Shown here: positions 36,726-46,900 of the stretch, piece after piece
Numbering within the stretch: the stretch's first letter is position 1
Layout of the letters: each line of letters starts with the position of its first letter
Assembly: GCF_008923365.1 (NCBI RefSeq)
Contig: NZ_WBMR01000027.1
Span: 1-64,000, forward strand
DNA from: Actinomadura montaniterrae
Lineage (GTDB): Bacteria > Actinomycetota > Actinomycetes > Streptosporangiales > Streptosporangiaceae
Length of the DNA stretch: 64,000 nucleotides
Direction: 5' to 3'
Made by a program: the position numbers and the translations under genes
Notes under the pieces: generated by a model
Databases searched by the model: none
Seen by the model: the letters and a program-made list of their open reading frames with translations, nothing else
What the model was told of the DNA's origin: nothing

Positions 36726-39303
36726 CTGGGTCAAGGCCAAGCATCTCTTCGCGCATTGGCCCGACCGTCAGCACTCCGACGATGCCAGCGGCACACTGCG
36801 CCGTTTGTCCGACGCGCTTGCGCAGGTTCAGGACGGCCGCGCCGGCTGGCGAGACATCGCAACGCTGACTAGGCAGGTGCTGCTGGAGGCTCATGCTCGC
36901 GGCAACGAGTCGCCGTTGACGGTACCCGCCGACCCTGCACTGCCGACGATCGAGCAGTGGTGGCTGGCCGGATGCCAGGCACGGCAATTGACAACCGGCA
37001 CGATCACCGTGTCAGCGCGCCCCTGGCATCCCGACGTGCCCGAGGGCCCGGCAGCCAAGGCTGCTGAAGCAGATCTCCGGCAGGTCTATCTCGGAAACAA
37101 CTCCGGGCAGCGTCTACGGCTGGAGGGTGTTCCAGGGGACCCTTTCTGGTCCGCCGCGGTGGGCTATGAGCGTTACTACTCGGTCGGCCAGCGTCAGGCC
37201 GCACGCTCGGTGGTGCTGGCACCTGCGGGAAGCACCACGATCATCTGTCTTCCCACCGGGCACGGCAAGACCCCGGTGGCGCTGGCTCCGGTGCTGCTCG
37301 GCGGGCAGGGCCGCGGTGTTGCCGTGGTGGTCGTGCCGACGGTCGTGCTCGCCCTCGACATGGAACGCCGCGTCCGCGATCTTGTCGACAGGCAGGCCGT
37401 GAAATCACCCACTGGCCGCTATGCCTATACCGGCAACCTTCCACAGGAGGTCAAGCGCCAACTTGTGGACGATATTCGTACCGGGCGCCAGCCGGTGGTG
37501 TTCACCGCGCCGGAGGCGGTGGCGAAAAGCCTGCGCAAGCCGCTGGACGATGCCGCCGAGGCGGGCCTGCTTAGCCACTTCATCATCGACGAAGCACACC
37601 TGGTCGAGCAGTGGGGGAACGAGTTTCGGCCCGAGTTCCAGACAATGGCCGGCCAACTGCGCGGCTGGCGGCGGCGGGCACCCGAAGGCCGGGAGCCGCG
37701 CGCGGTTGCTATGAGCGCCACCCTCACCAGTGCGCAAGTCGAAACCCTAAAGTTCCTGTTCGGTGGCCCCTTAGGAGCGGAGGTCGTCTGGGCCTCGCAG
37801 CTACGTAGCGAGCCGAGTTACTACATCGGCTCGTTCGGCGATGAGCAGACCCGGCGGGAGGATGTGGTGCGGGCGCTGACTCTTCTGCCTAGACCGTCGA
37901 TCCTGTATGTGACCAGGGTCGAGGACGCCCGAGAATGGGCCGCACACCTGCGGGGCCTCGGGATGCGGCGGGTGACCGCTGTCACCGGCGGGTCCACCGA
38001 CGACGAGCGGCAGAGCGCCATGGAAGGCTGGGCTGGTCGCGGCGCACAGGGACCGGCGCCTACTTACTATGACATCGTGATCGGTACATCTGCTTTCGGT
38101 CTGGGAATCGACCTCGCGGATGTCCGCACCGTAGTGCACGCATGCCTGCCCGAGACCGTGGACCGTTACTACCAAGAGGTCGGGCGCGGCGGACGCGACG
38201 GAAACCCGTCGGTGGCCTACATGGCCACTGCCCCACGGGATTTCCGCTTGGCGAGTGACCTCAACGCCCAGGCGATCCTCCGGCCGGAGACGGCGTGGGA
38301 GCGGTGGAGCGCCATGTTCCATCAACGTCTGCGCCCCGATTCCGGTGGCATTTACCAGCTGAATCTCGAGTCGCTGCGAGCCAGCCTCGCGACGGGATAC
38401 GAGACCAACCGCAAGTGGAACATCCATACGCTCAACCTCATGGTCAGGGCAAAGCTGATCGAATTGAGATCGCCCGAACCCCCTGCACCGGCTGACGGGG
38501 AACCACCCGATGCCTGGCGTGTCCGGATGCAGGACTATTTCGAGGCGCTGCCAGTCAGGGTCGATGCTCGGCTATTGGATGGCGGCACGAATGATCACCG
38601 GTACTTCATCGACAAGATCGCCGCGGCCAGGACGGGCATCCTGGACGCCCAGCGCGCCGCTTTGCAGCGGCTGCGCGAAGCGGTGAAGGGCAGCCGATGT
38701 GTCGCGGACGTTCTCGCTGATTATTACGTCCTGCAGCGCTCGGCAGGATCACTGCCGACCTCTGCCGCCTGCCGCGGGTGTCCCTATTGCCGCACCACCC
38801 GTGAACCGCCTGAGAAGGGCCATCTCTACACCGAACCGTGGCAGCCCGACCCCGACCTCGTGGCCTGGTCCGGCGTGCCCAGTGACCCACTGAATTCCTT
38901 CCGAGGGCAGGGCCAGACCAGTCTCAGCATCTATTGGACCGACGAGGACGAGTACCGAGATCTCGTCGGTGATCTGGTGACTCGTCTGTGTCGCAGGGGG
39001 ATGTCCATCGTCGGTGGCGCTGATCTGGACGCGGGCTTCCTCGCCCGTATTCAACAGAACGCCGCGCCGCATCCCCTCATCTTCGACGCCGAGGAAGACC
39101 TCCTTGCGGGCTTCCCCGGCCCCCTCATCCAGGTGCTGAGCGGCCGGCAGATGAGTACCGCCGAGGCTGAACGTTTCTGGAGCACCGACATCACCTACTT
39201 TGTGCACGCTCGCCATCTCCAGCACCCCGACAAGGTTGGCGCCCGCCTCTCCGACGTGCACGGCAGCAGCATTTCCGTCCGAACCGCCTTGAGGTCTCTG
39301 TAA
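36712..39303 (+). CDS. dpdF: DpdF: RecQ-like DEAH helicase
   Basis: 863 aa from GTG 36712, overlapping dpdE by 14 nt with GAGGTGG just upstream. Walker A is LPTGHGKT (180-187), DEAH at 293-296 within IIDEAHLVEQWGNE, MSATLT, and the C-terminal lobe GTSAFGLGIDLADVRTVVHA with YQEVGRGGRDG (motif VI). A late cluster CRGCPYCR may bind zinc as in RecQ. It probably unwinds DNA for the Dpd restriction arm. The stop overlaps dpdG by one base (TAATG). Confidence 0.88.
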   Translation: MSASDWVKAKHLFAHWPDRQHSDDASGTLRRLSDALAQVQDGRAGWRDIATLTRQVLLEAHARGNESPLTVPADPALPTIEQWWLAGCQARQLTTGTITVSARPWHPDVPEGPAAKAAEADLRQVYLGNNSGQRLRLEGVPGDPFWSAAVGYERYYSVGQRQAARSVVLAPAGSTTIICLPTGHGKTPVALAPVLLGGQGRGVAVVVVPTVVLALDMERRVRDLVDRQAVKSPTGRYAYTGNLPQEVKRQLVDDIRTGRQPVVFTAPEAVAKSLRKPLDDAAEAGLLSHFIIDEAHLVEQWGNEFRPEFQTMAGQLRGWRRRAPEGREPRAVAMSATLTSAQVETLKFLFGGPLGAEVVWASQLRSEPSYYIGSFGDEQTRREDVVRALTLLPRPSILYVTRVEDAREWAAHLRGLGMRRVTAVTGGSTDDERQSAMEGWAGRGAQGPAPTYYDIVIGTSAFGLGIDLADVRTVVHACLPETVDRYYQEVGRGGRDGNPSVAYMATAPRDFRLASDLNAQAILRPETAWERWSAMFHQRLRPDSGGIYQLNLESLRASLATGYETNRKWNIHTLNLMVRAKLIELRSPEPPAPADGEPPDAWRVRMQDYFEALPVRVDARLLDGGTNDHRYFIDKIAAARTGILDAQRAALQRLREAVKGSRCVADVLADYYVLQRSAGSLPTSAACRGCPYCRTTREPPEKGHLYTEPWQPDPDLVAWSGVPSDPLNSFRGQGQTSLSIYWTDEDEYRDLVGDLVTRLCRRGMSIVGGADLDAGFLARIQQNAAPHPLIFDAEEDLLAGFPGPLIQVLSGRQMSTAEAERFWSTDITYFVHARHLQHPDKVGARLSDVHGSSISVRTALRSL

Positions 39304-40199
39304 TGGCATTGATCAACGATCCGGCGTCGCGGCCTGCTCCGATGTGGGCGGTGGTGCGATTCCTGGCCGCCGAGAAGCGGCCTGTCGCCGTCGAACGCGC
39401 CAAGAATCTCCTGACCCCTCCCGGGCTGGTCGGGGACGACCACAAGATGTTCGAGTGGGCTGTCGACACGCTGAAGAGACTCCGGTTGGCGGAAGAGACG
39501 CCAGAGGGGTACCTGCGGCTCACCGGCCCCGCCGCCCATCTGGGTGTGGCCGATTACGGAGCGTTCACCGGCGTGCTACGTGACGCGGTGCTCGCCCCTG
39601 AACTCAACTCCGGGTTGGGAGACGACGATAGCCAGGTTGGAGCCCGCGACCTGACCCGAGCCTTGTGCTGGTTCCTGTCACTGGACCCCACAGGGGAAAG
39701 CGTCGGCCTCGGCAACTATCCCCGGCTCCAACTGAACGTTCTCAGCCCAGTGGTTGGGAAGGCCATTGAGAACAACAACCGCTGGAACTACTTCAAGGTA
39801 TGGGCCCCCGCGCTCGGGTTGGGGGCGGCGGCGCTACCGGTCAGCGGTGACGCGAGCCACCTGGTGCCCGACTGCACACAGGCCGTCAAGCAAGTGGCGC
39901 AAGCGTCCTGGGGAGCTGCGGAGACGGTGAGCGCCGTGGAGGTACTTGACAGGCTGCGGGCCGCCTTGCCTGTGCTGCCCGGCGGTGCCTATTCGACCGC
40001 GGTCGGAGTGACGTCCCCCGGCGACACCGTGGCTGGGCCCGCGCTCTCCTTCGCCCTGCTACGGGGGGCCGACGAGGGCTGGTGGAGTCTGAAACGCGAC
40101 GCCGACGCCATGCGCTTCCTCAGCATCCACGATCCCGACCGACCGTCCTCCCCGCATTCCTTCAGCTCCATCACGATCTTCGAGGATCTTCATGGCTGA
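39303..40199 (+). CDS. dpdG: DpdG: Dpd restriction protein
   Basis: 298 aa, ATG overlapping the dpdF stop. The N-terminal 80 residues look like winged-helix modules (VRFLAAEKRPVAVERAKNLL; WAVDTLKRLRLAEETPEGYL), then mixed alpha/beta with FKVWAPALGLGAAALPV. No enzymatic motif is visible. Identity rests on its place between the RecQ-like helicase and the large ATPase, the order known for Dpd clusters, and on its size. It overlaps dpdH by 8 nt. Role within restriction unknown. Confidence 0.75.
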   Translation: MALINDPASRPAPMWAVVRFLAAEKRPVAVERAKNLLTPPGLVGDDHKMFEWAVDTLKRLRLAEETPEGYLRLTGPAAHLGVADYGAFTGVLRDAVLAPELNSGLGDDDSQVGARDLTRALCWFLSLDPTGESVGLGNYPRLQLNVLSPVVGKAIENNNRWNYFKVWAPALGLGAAALPVSGDASHLVPDCTQAVKQVAQASWGAAETVSAVEVLDRLRAALPVLPGGAYSTAVGVTSPGDTVAGPALSFALLRGADEGWWSLKRDADAMRFLSIHDPDRPSSPHSFSSITIFEDLHG

Positions 40200-43100
40200 C
40201 CTCCGCGGCCACCTATGCTGGGCACCTGAAACCGCCTCCGCGACCATCAACACCGAGGCGGTCAATCCGTCCCCGGCGGTGTTCCTAGCCACGCACACGC
40301 CGTTGCGCATCCGCCGGGCCCGTATCCAGGGCCGCTCTCTGATCCCCATGGACGGCACCGCCGACGAGCACGCCGTCCTGACCGACTTTCTGGAACGGCG
40401 ATCAAGCACCGGAGCACTGCTGATGCCGGTGGTCGGCGACACCGGCTCGGGAAAGTCCCATCTCGTCCGGTGGGTAAGGGAGAACATCCCCGCGTCCAGC
40501 GATCGCCAGGTCATCTACCTGGAGAAAACGCAGACCAGCCTCAAGGCGGTCGTGAATGCGCTTCTCGAAGGAGTGGACAGCGAATCACTGAGCAAACTGA
40601 GGGCTGACATCGACTCCTTCAGCAGCGGGCTGGACGAGGTCGCGCTGGCCCGGCGGGTGATCAACGCGCTGAACGAGGCCTTGGCGGCCACCTCACCCCG
40701 GGACTTGTCGGGTGCGAACCGGATTCTGGCAGGACCCCGCGGGCTCGCCGTGCTCCTCCAGGACCCGCATATTCAGCAGTATCTGTTGGGGCCCGGCAAA
40801 TATGTCCCGCTGCTGGCGGCTCAGCTGCTACACGACCGTGACGCCGCCTCCCCCGAGCGTCCCGCCGGTTTCACCGTGGACGACCTGCCGCTGCAGGTGA
40901 GGGAGATCGACAAGGCCGCTGAGGTCTCCAAAGCGCTGCTCTCCAAACTGCTTTCCAAGCCGGACCTGCGTACCGCGGCCGTCGACCTGCTCAACCAGCA
41001 CATCGAGACGGCGATCCAGAGCGTCTCCAGTTTGGGCTCTGGGCGGTTGCAACAAGCGATGCTCCAGGTGCGGCAGGAATATGCGCGCCGGGGCAAGGAG
41101 ATCATCCTGCTGGTCGAGGACTTCGCCTTGGTCCAGGGCGTGCAGCGCGAGTTGCTCGACGCGCTGACCGAGCCCGCCGTACGTGAAGGCGCCACCAGGT
41201 ACGCACACATGCGTACGATGATGGCGGTGACCACCGGCTACTTCACCGATCTACCCGAGACGGTGATGAGTCGGGTGTCCGCGGCCACCACCGGATACCT
41301 CTACGACCTCGACCTGATCTTTAGCCAGCAGGACAACGGCGCCGACCAGATCGCCTCGTTCGTGGGCCGTTACCTAAACGCGGCACGGATCGGCCAGGAA
41401 GAACTCCAGCGGTCCGGCGGGCACCGGGTGCCCAACATCTGCGAGTCATGTCCGGTCAGAACCCCGTGCCACGACTCCTTCGGTCAAAGTCCGGAGGGCC
41501 ATGGCCTCTACCCCTTCAACCGGCACGCGCTGCTGCGGATGGTCCACTCGGTGGCTCCGGCCGACAAACCCTGGGCATTCGTCCCCCGTACGGTGCTCAG
41601 CAACATCGTCCGCCGAGTCCTGGTAGATGACGCCGCCGAGATCAGCGCATGTACCTTCCCTGATGCCGGCTTCAAGGGGCGTTTCCCGCTCGGACCTGAC
41701 GATCCCCCCTTGACCTCCGCAGTGTCAGAATTGGTTAACAGCTACGATCTGATCGATCCTCTGCGCCGCAACAGGGTGCTGGAATACTGGGGTGGTGCTC
41801 CGGCCGACCCGGCTGAGTTGAATCCGGGCATCCTCGAGGCGTTCGGACTGCCTCCCCTGCCCGAGGAAGCCAGCCAGCATCGTCCGACGGATCCGGAGCC
41901 CGCCCCGTCGGTTAAGGGCAAATCCCCAGCGGCAGAGAACACGCCCTCTCCGGCCCTGCGACGCAAACTCGAGGCCATCGAGAACTGGGCCACCCGCGAT
42001 CTCCCGCTCCAGCAGACCACCGCAAATGAACTTCGAGTTCTCATTAGCGAGACGGTGTTCCGCCGCTACAACTGGTCGCAGCCGCTCATGAAGGAGATGG
42101 GCAAGACAGATTCCGCGCGTGCCTGGCCCAACACTTCCATCGTGGTCTCCATCGAGGGAGCGGGCGGCGAAGGACTGCCTGGGACGGCCGCCGCCCCTAT
42201 CAAGTTCAAGCGCAACACCCTCAACAGCCAGTTCTTCCAGAGCCTGCTGCTCGCCCGGGACGGCTCGGGCACCCCCAGATCCGAGGACATCCGGCGGCTG
42301 GCTCGCTTCGCCGACACTAAAGCCACGGATTTGGCCGCCAGGCTCCAGCAGAACTTTGAACTCTCTGACGCCGACCTCACCACAGGGTTTCGGGCCGCAC
42401 TGATCGGTGCGGCGCTCGCAGGGAAGGCCTGGCCCGGCATGGACGACGCCGACCTCCTCAGCGCCGCACTGCATGACGGCCGCGACTGGACGCGTAGCGA
42501 CCACACCATTCGTACCGATCAATGGCGCCAACTGCTGAACCATCATCTGAGCCAGCGCAAGACCCTCGTGGACGGGCTCCGCGCTGGTTTGGGCCTGTCG
42601 CAGGGGATCGGGGCCGTACAGATGATCGACGCCGCACGGGCCCTCCCGTTGCTGCGGCAGGTGGCCTCCGACTGGACCTGGCGCTCACAGGAACAGGTTC
42701 CCGCATGGGTGAAGGGAGCGGTCATGGGCTTTGCAACCTGGGAGGCCCGCGTCGACGAGCAGAACACCGCGTTGGCCGCCACGCTCGGCAGGATCCGCCG
42801 GCACCTGCCAAGTGAAACCAGCGGGCGGGATAGCGTCGAAGCCGTTCAAGTGGCGCTGAAGGAAGCGGACAAGGTCGGCCTGTCTCCCACCGGAGCCCAG
42901 CAAAGGCACCGTCTGGACGCGCTTACCGCCGAAGCTGCCAAGGCCGACTGGCAGGTCGTTTCGGCCCTCGAGCGGGACCTGAACAAGATCTCCTCAGCCG
43001 ATGCCGACCATGCAACGGTGGCGCGGATCCATGCGGCCGTCCGGGACCGCGGTGCGTCGCTTGACGTCATTGAGGCGTTTCTCACCGAAGCGGACCAGTG

Positions 43101-43227
43101 GCTGACCACCGCGCTGAGCGACGCCGGCGCCCGAAGCGACCTTGCCGGTGACGCCGCCGCCAGGGACGTGCAGACGGTTCTTGATGAATGGGCCGCGTTG
43201 AGCGAGGGGAAGACCGACGATGGCTGA
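40192..43227 (+). CDS. dpdH: DpdH: large P-loop ATPase
   Basis: 1011 aa. Walker A is VVGDTGSGKSHLVRW (81-95) and a Walker B-like IILLVEDFAL lies near 304-312. A probable zinc knuckle CESCPVRTPC is near 417-426. The C-terminal half is mainly helical with no second catalytic domain seen. AAA/STAND-like architecture suggests an ATP-driven switch or loader for the helicases. It overlaps dpdG and dpdI by 8 nt each, so subunit production should be coupled. Confidence 0.82.
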   Translation: MADLRGHLCWAPETASATINTEAVNPSPAVFLATHTPLRIRRARIQGRSLIPMDGTADEHAVLTDFLERRSSTGALLMPVVGDTGSGKSHLVRWVRENIPASSDRQVIYLEKTQTSLKAVVNALLEGVDSESLSKLRADIDSFSSGLDEVALARRVINALNEALAATSPRDLSGANRILAGPRGLAVLLQDPHIQQYLLGPGKYVPLLAAQLLHDRDAASPERPAGFTVDDLPLQVREIDKAAEVSKALLSKLLSKPDLRTAAVDLLNQHIETAIQSVSSLGSGRLQQAMLQVRQEYARRGKEIILLVEDFALVQGVQRELLDALTEPAVREGATRYAHMRTMMAVTTGYFTDLPETVMSRVSAATTGYLYDLDLIFSQQDNGADQIASFVGRYLNAARIGQEELQRSGGHRVPNICESCPVRTPCHDSFGQSPEGHGLYPFNRHALLRMVHSVAPADKPWAFVPRTVLSNIVRRVLVDDAAEISACTFPDAGFKGRFPLGPDDPPLTSAVSELVNSYDLIDPLRRNRVLEYWGGAPADPAELNPGILEAFGLPPLPEEASQHRPTDPEPAPSVKGKSPAAENTPSPALRRKLEAIENWATRDLPLQQTTANELRVLISETVFRRYNWSQPLMKEMGKTDSARAWPNTSIVVSIEGAGGEGLPGTAAAPIKFKRNTLNSQFFQSLLLARDGSGTPRSEDIRRLARFADTKATDLAARLQQNFELSDADLTTGFRAALIGAALAGKAWPGMDDADLLSAALHDGRDWTRSDHTIRTDQWRQLLNHHLSQRKTLVDGLRAGLGLSQGIGAVQMIDAARALPLLRQVASDWTWRSQEQVPAWVKGAVMGFATWEARVDEQNTALAATLGRIRRHLPSETSGRDSVEAVQVALKEADKVGLSPTGAQQRHRLDALTAEAAKADWQVVSALERDLNKISSADADHATVARIHAAVRDRGASLDVIEAFLTEADQWLTTALSDAGARSDLAGDAAARDVQTVLDEWAALSEGKTDDG

Positions 43228-43903
43228 CGGAGATTCCGTACTCGACAAGGCCCTGCAATTGCAGGGCGAGGCCCGCCGACTGGATCTTGGACGCAAGGAC
43301 GTTCAGCAAGCCGCACGCATCACCGAACGCGTCCACACACTTCGCGCCGCGCTAGGCGAACTGCGCGGTAGAGCCGACTTGGCCCGTACCCTCTCTCAGC
43401 GGACCGGTGTCGACATCGACCTGTCGAGGCTGAGCAACGGACACCGGGAACTCGCGCGCAAGGCCGCGGGCGGGCTCCCGAGCAACAACGCCTTTAACGC
43501 CGCCCGCCAGAAGATTAAAGAGTCGAGCGACGGGCTCCGGGCCGAGGTCCTGGACGTCTGGCGGAGTTGGACTGCGCAGCGGCTGGAGCGCCTCCCCGTG
43601 GGCAGGATCGCGATGCTCGATGGGGCCCTGCAGAAGGCGGCGCGTTCTACCCTCAGCAACCTCAGGAGTTGCGCTCGCTCCGCCGACCTCACCGGCACCG
43701 ACATCGTCATGTTCGTCACGCAATACGAGGGCCTGGAAGCTCAACTGGAGCAGGCCCATGACGCGCCCCCGGCCCTGCTCGACCTGCTAAACCGTCTGAA
43801 CACCGCCCCCTTGACGCTGCGGGAGGTGAGCGACGAACAGATCGCGTTGCTGCGCCGCTACTCGATGGACGTTGAGATCGAATTGCGCAGGAGGAACTTG
43901 TGA
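43220..43903 (+). CDS. dpdI: DpdI: small helical Dpd protein
   Basis: 227 aa, mostly amphipathic helix and likely coiled coil (LQGEARRLDLGRKDVQQAAR; ERVHTLRAALGELRGRADLA). No catalytic motif. Position between the ATPase DpdH and the giant helicase DpdJ, size and helical nature fit DpdI, probably a structural adaptor. It overlaps dpdH by 8 nt and dpdJ by 4 nt (GTGA). Confidence 0.72.
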   Translation: MADGDSVLDKALQLQGEARRLDLGRKDVQQAARITERVHTLRAALGELRGRADLARTLSQRTGVDIDLSRLSNGHRELARKAAGGLPSNNAFNAARQKIKESSDGLRAEVLDVWRSWTAQRLERLPVGRIAMLDGALQKAARSTLSNLRSCARSADLTGTDIVMFVTQYEGLEAQLEQAHDAPPALLDLLNRLNTAPLTLREVSDEQIALLRRYSMDVEIELRRRNL

Positions 43904-46900
43904 CACCACGCCTGCACCCGCGCTTGGCCAGTCACCTGCTGGATCGGCTGGAAGACCTCGAGCTTCCGCTGCTGGCGTGGGGAGTCACTGCCGGCGCCCT
44001 GTCCAAGGACGAGGTTCTGGAGGTGATCTTCGAATCTCTTCTCGACCACCCGGACGCCCCGCAGGACGCCAGCCCAGAAGACGTCCTGGGCAGGCTGATC
44101 GACATGGCGCTTCTGCACCCCGTCCCGGATTCGTCGCCTTCGCGGTATCGGACCCGCCTTGCCGAGGCGCTGCGGCTCACCACCCAACTGCGACAACTCT
44201 TTTCCTGGCATCTCGACGCCGACGGTACTTCGACCCGCTGGTGGACACGCGGGCAGCGCCTCGTCGCCGACTATCGACTGCACACCGCCGCGCGCCGGTA
44301 CCCACGCCGGGACATCTGCGCGGCTGACGCGCTGGCAGCGTTCCGGCAAATCCCGCAATGGGGCCCGGTTCACGAACACACGGCCGCCGCACAGATCGGC
44401 GATCGGAGCCTCGCCCGGTTCCAGGTCGCGGCAACACAGGCGGTGCTCGGCTCCCTCAACCGCGGGCGGTCGGCGGGCGTGATCGTCGGTGCGGGCACTG
44501 GCAGCGGCAAGACGCTCGCGTTCTACCTGCCCGCCATGGCCGTCATGGCCGAGCAGGCCCGCCCTGGGCACTCCCGCGTTCACACGCTTGCCCTGTATCC
44601 GCGAACAGAGTTGCTGCGCGACCAACTACGCGAGGCCCTGTCCAGCATCCAGGCGATCGAGCACGCCCTGCAGCGGAACGACCGACGCCCCCTGCGCATC
44701 GGCGTCCTTTACGCCGACACCCCGTGGACCCCGCATGAACTCGACGATTCGAACACCAGGCGCACCGGATCGGCGCGGCGGTGGCATCGGCGCAGCGGCG
44801 GGGTGATCTGCCCGTTTCTGACCTGCCCGCAATGCTCCGACGGTGAACTGCTCTGGAACACGGCCGACCGGGAGGCCGGTTTAGAGCGGCTGGTCTGCCT
44901 GGGCTGCAGAAAGGTCGTTCCGCCGGGCCGCCTCGCACTGACCCGCCGATCACTTCAAGACAATCCGCCGGATCTGCTGTTCACCACGACCGAGATGCTC
45001 AACCGGAACGGCTCGAGCCCGGGGCTGGGTCGTCTGCTGGGCTGGTCGGGATCGCACTCCCCGTCGCTGGTCCTGCTCGACGAGGTGCATACCTACGCCG
45101 GTCCGCAGGGCGCCCAGGTTGCCCTGCTCCTGCGACGATGGCGGCATGCGGTACGCAAGCCCGTCACCTTCGTCGGCCTGAGTGCCACGCTCAAGGACGC
45201 CGGCCCGTTCTTCGCCCAGCTCACCGGACTGCCCGGCAACGCGATCGAATATATCGAACCGGCCCCTTCCGACCTGGAGGAGGAGGGCCGGGAGTACGCG
45301 ATCGCGCTGCGCGGGGATCCGGTCTCGGGCGCGAGCCTGCTGTCCACGTCAATCCAGACCGCGATGCTCTTCGGCCGGATGCTGGATCCGCAACGTCAGC
45401 CATCCCTGTTCGGTTCAACCGGTTTCTTGTTCACCGACGACCTGGATGTCACCAACCGCTTCTATGACGACCTGCGCGACGCCGAAGGCGGTCAGTCACG
45501 TGGCGGAATCCGGCCAGGCTCGCGACGCGGGAAGGTGCTGGCGGGACTGCGCTCCCCAGACCTGCCCCAGCAGTCGGCACGCTATGACGACGGGCAATCC
45601 TGGGACCTCGCTGAGAGAATCGGGCATCACCTCGATCCGGACCTGGTAACCGGGGCTTTGCAGATCGGCCGTACCTCCTCCCAGGACACCGGCGTCGACC
45701 CGAACGCCCAGTTGACCGTCGTGACCTCCGCCGTGGAGGTGGGGTTTAACGACCCTCGCGTCGGCCTGGTGCTCCAGCACAAGGCACCCCACAACCCGGC
45801 CTCCTTCATCCAGCGCAGAGGCCGGGCGGGCCGCAGCCGCGGCACCCGCCCGCTCACCATCGTCACGCTGTCGGACTTCGGCCGCGACCGCCTGAGCTAC
45901 CAGGGCTACGAGACGCTCTTCGCGCCCGAACTCACCGCGCGAAGCCTCCCGATTCACAACAGGTACGTCCTGAAAATTCAGGCGACCCAGTCGCTGATGG
46001 ACTGGCTCGGCCGTGACCTACGGCGCGTGCATCCCCGACAGGATCCCCGCGTGCTGCTCACCGCCCCCAGGGGTCAACTGACGGCCGTGCAAGTGCAGGC
46101 CGGTCACTGGCTCGCTAACCGGCTGGAGCGGCTCCTGTCCGACAGCGCCCTACAGGACACGCTGGCCCGCCATCTTCAGGCGGCACTGCAGGTCAGTTCG
46201 GACGAGGCCCAGGCTCTGCTGTGGGACCAGCCTCGTTCGCTGCTACTCGCCGTGGTTCCCACCGCGCTGCGCAGGCTGCGCAGCGAATGGAAGCCGCTGC
46301 GCGACGATCCGGGAGCCGTAGCCGGGGAACTGCTCCCCGAGTTCGTGACGCGTTCGCTGTTCGCGGCGCTCAACCTTCCTGAGGTCGAGTTCGACCTGCC
46401 GTTCGAGACCGGAAACGACGACGAACGGCTGCCCGTCGCCAGAGCGCTCAATGAAGCCGTCCCGGGCCGGGTGAGTAAACGCTACGGCTACCGGCGCGAC
46501 GAGCACCGCACCTGGATGCCCGCTCCCGAGGGCGGCGACCAACTCGAACTCGACCAGGCACTCATTCCCCTATCCCAGGAAGAGGGGACCTGGCACCCGC
46601 TCGGCGCCGATCCCGCGGGCCTGCTGGTCCTGCGCCCCTTCCGGGTGCGGCTTCAGCAACCCCCCAGGGAGGTGGCGAGCCACTCTCAAGGCACCCCCCG
46701 ATGGGGTACACAGATCGTCGTGCCCGACGAGGCCACACCAGATGATCAAGAGGTCACCGGCGTCGCCCCGTGGCAGCGGAACCTGCGCATCGGCTTCGCC
46801 ACGCACGCCACCGGCAACCCGATCGAGATCCGCCGGATGACCCACGGGGCCGACTGCGAGGTGGTACGCGGGCGTTCTAGGGACCGCAGGCGCGTCCGCT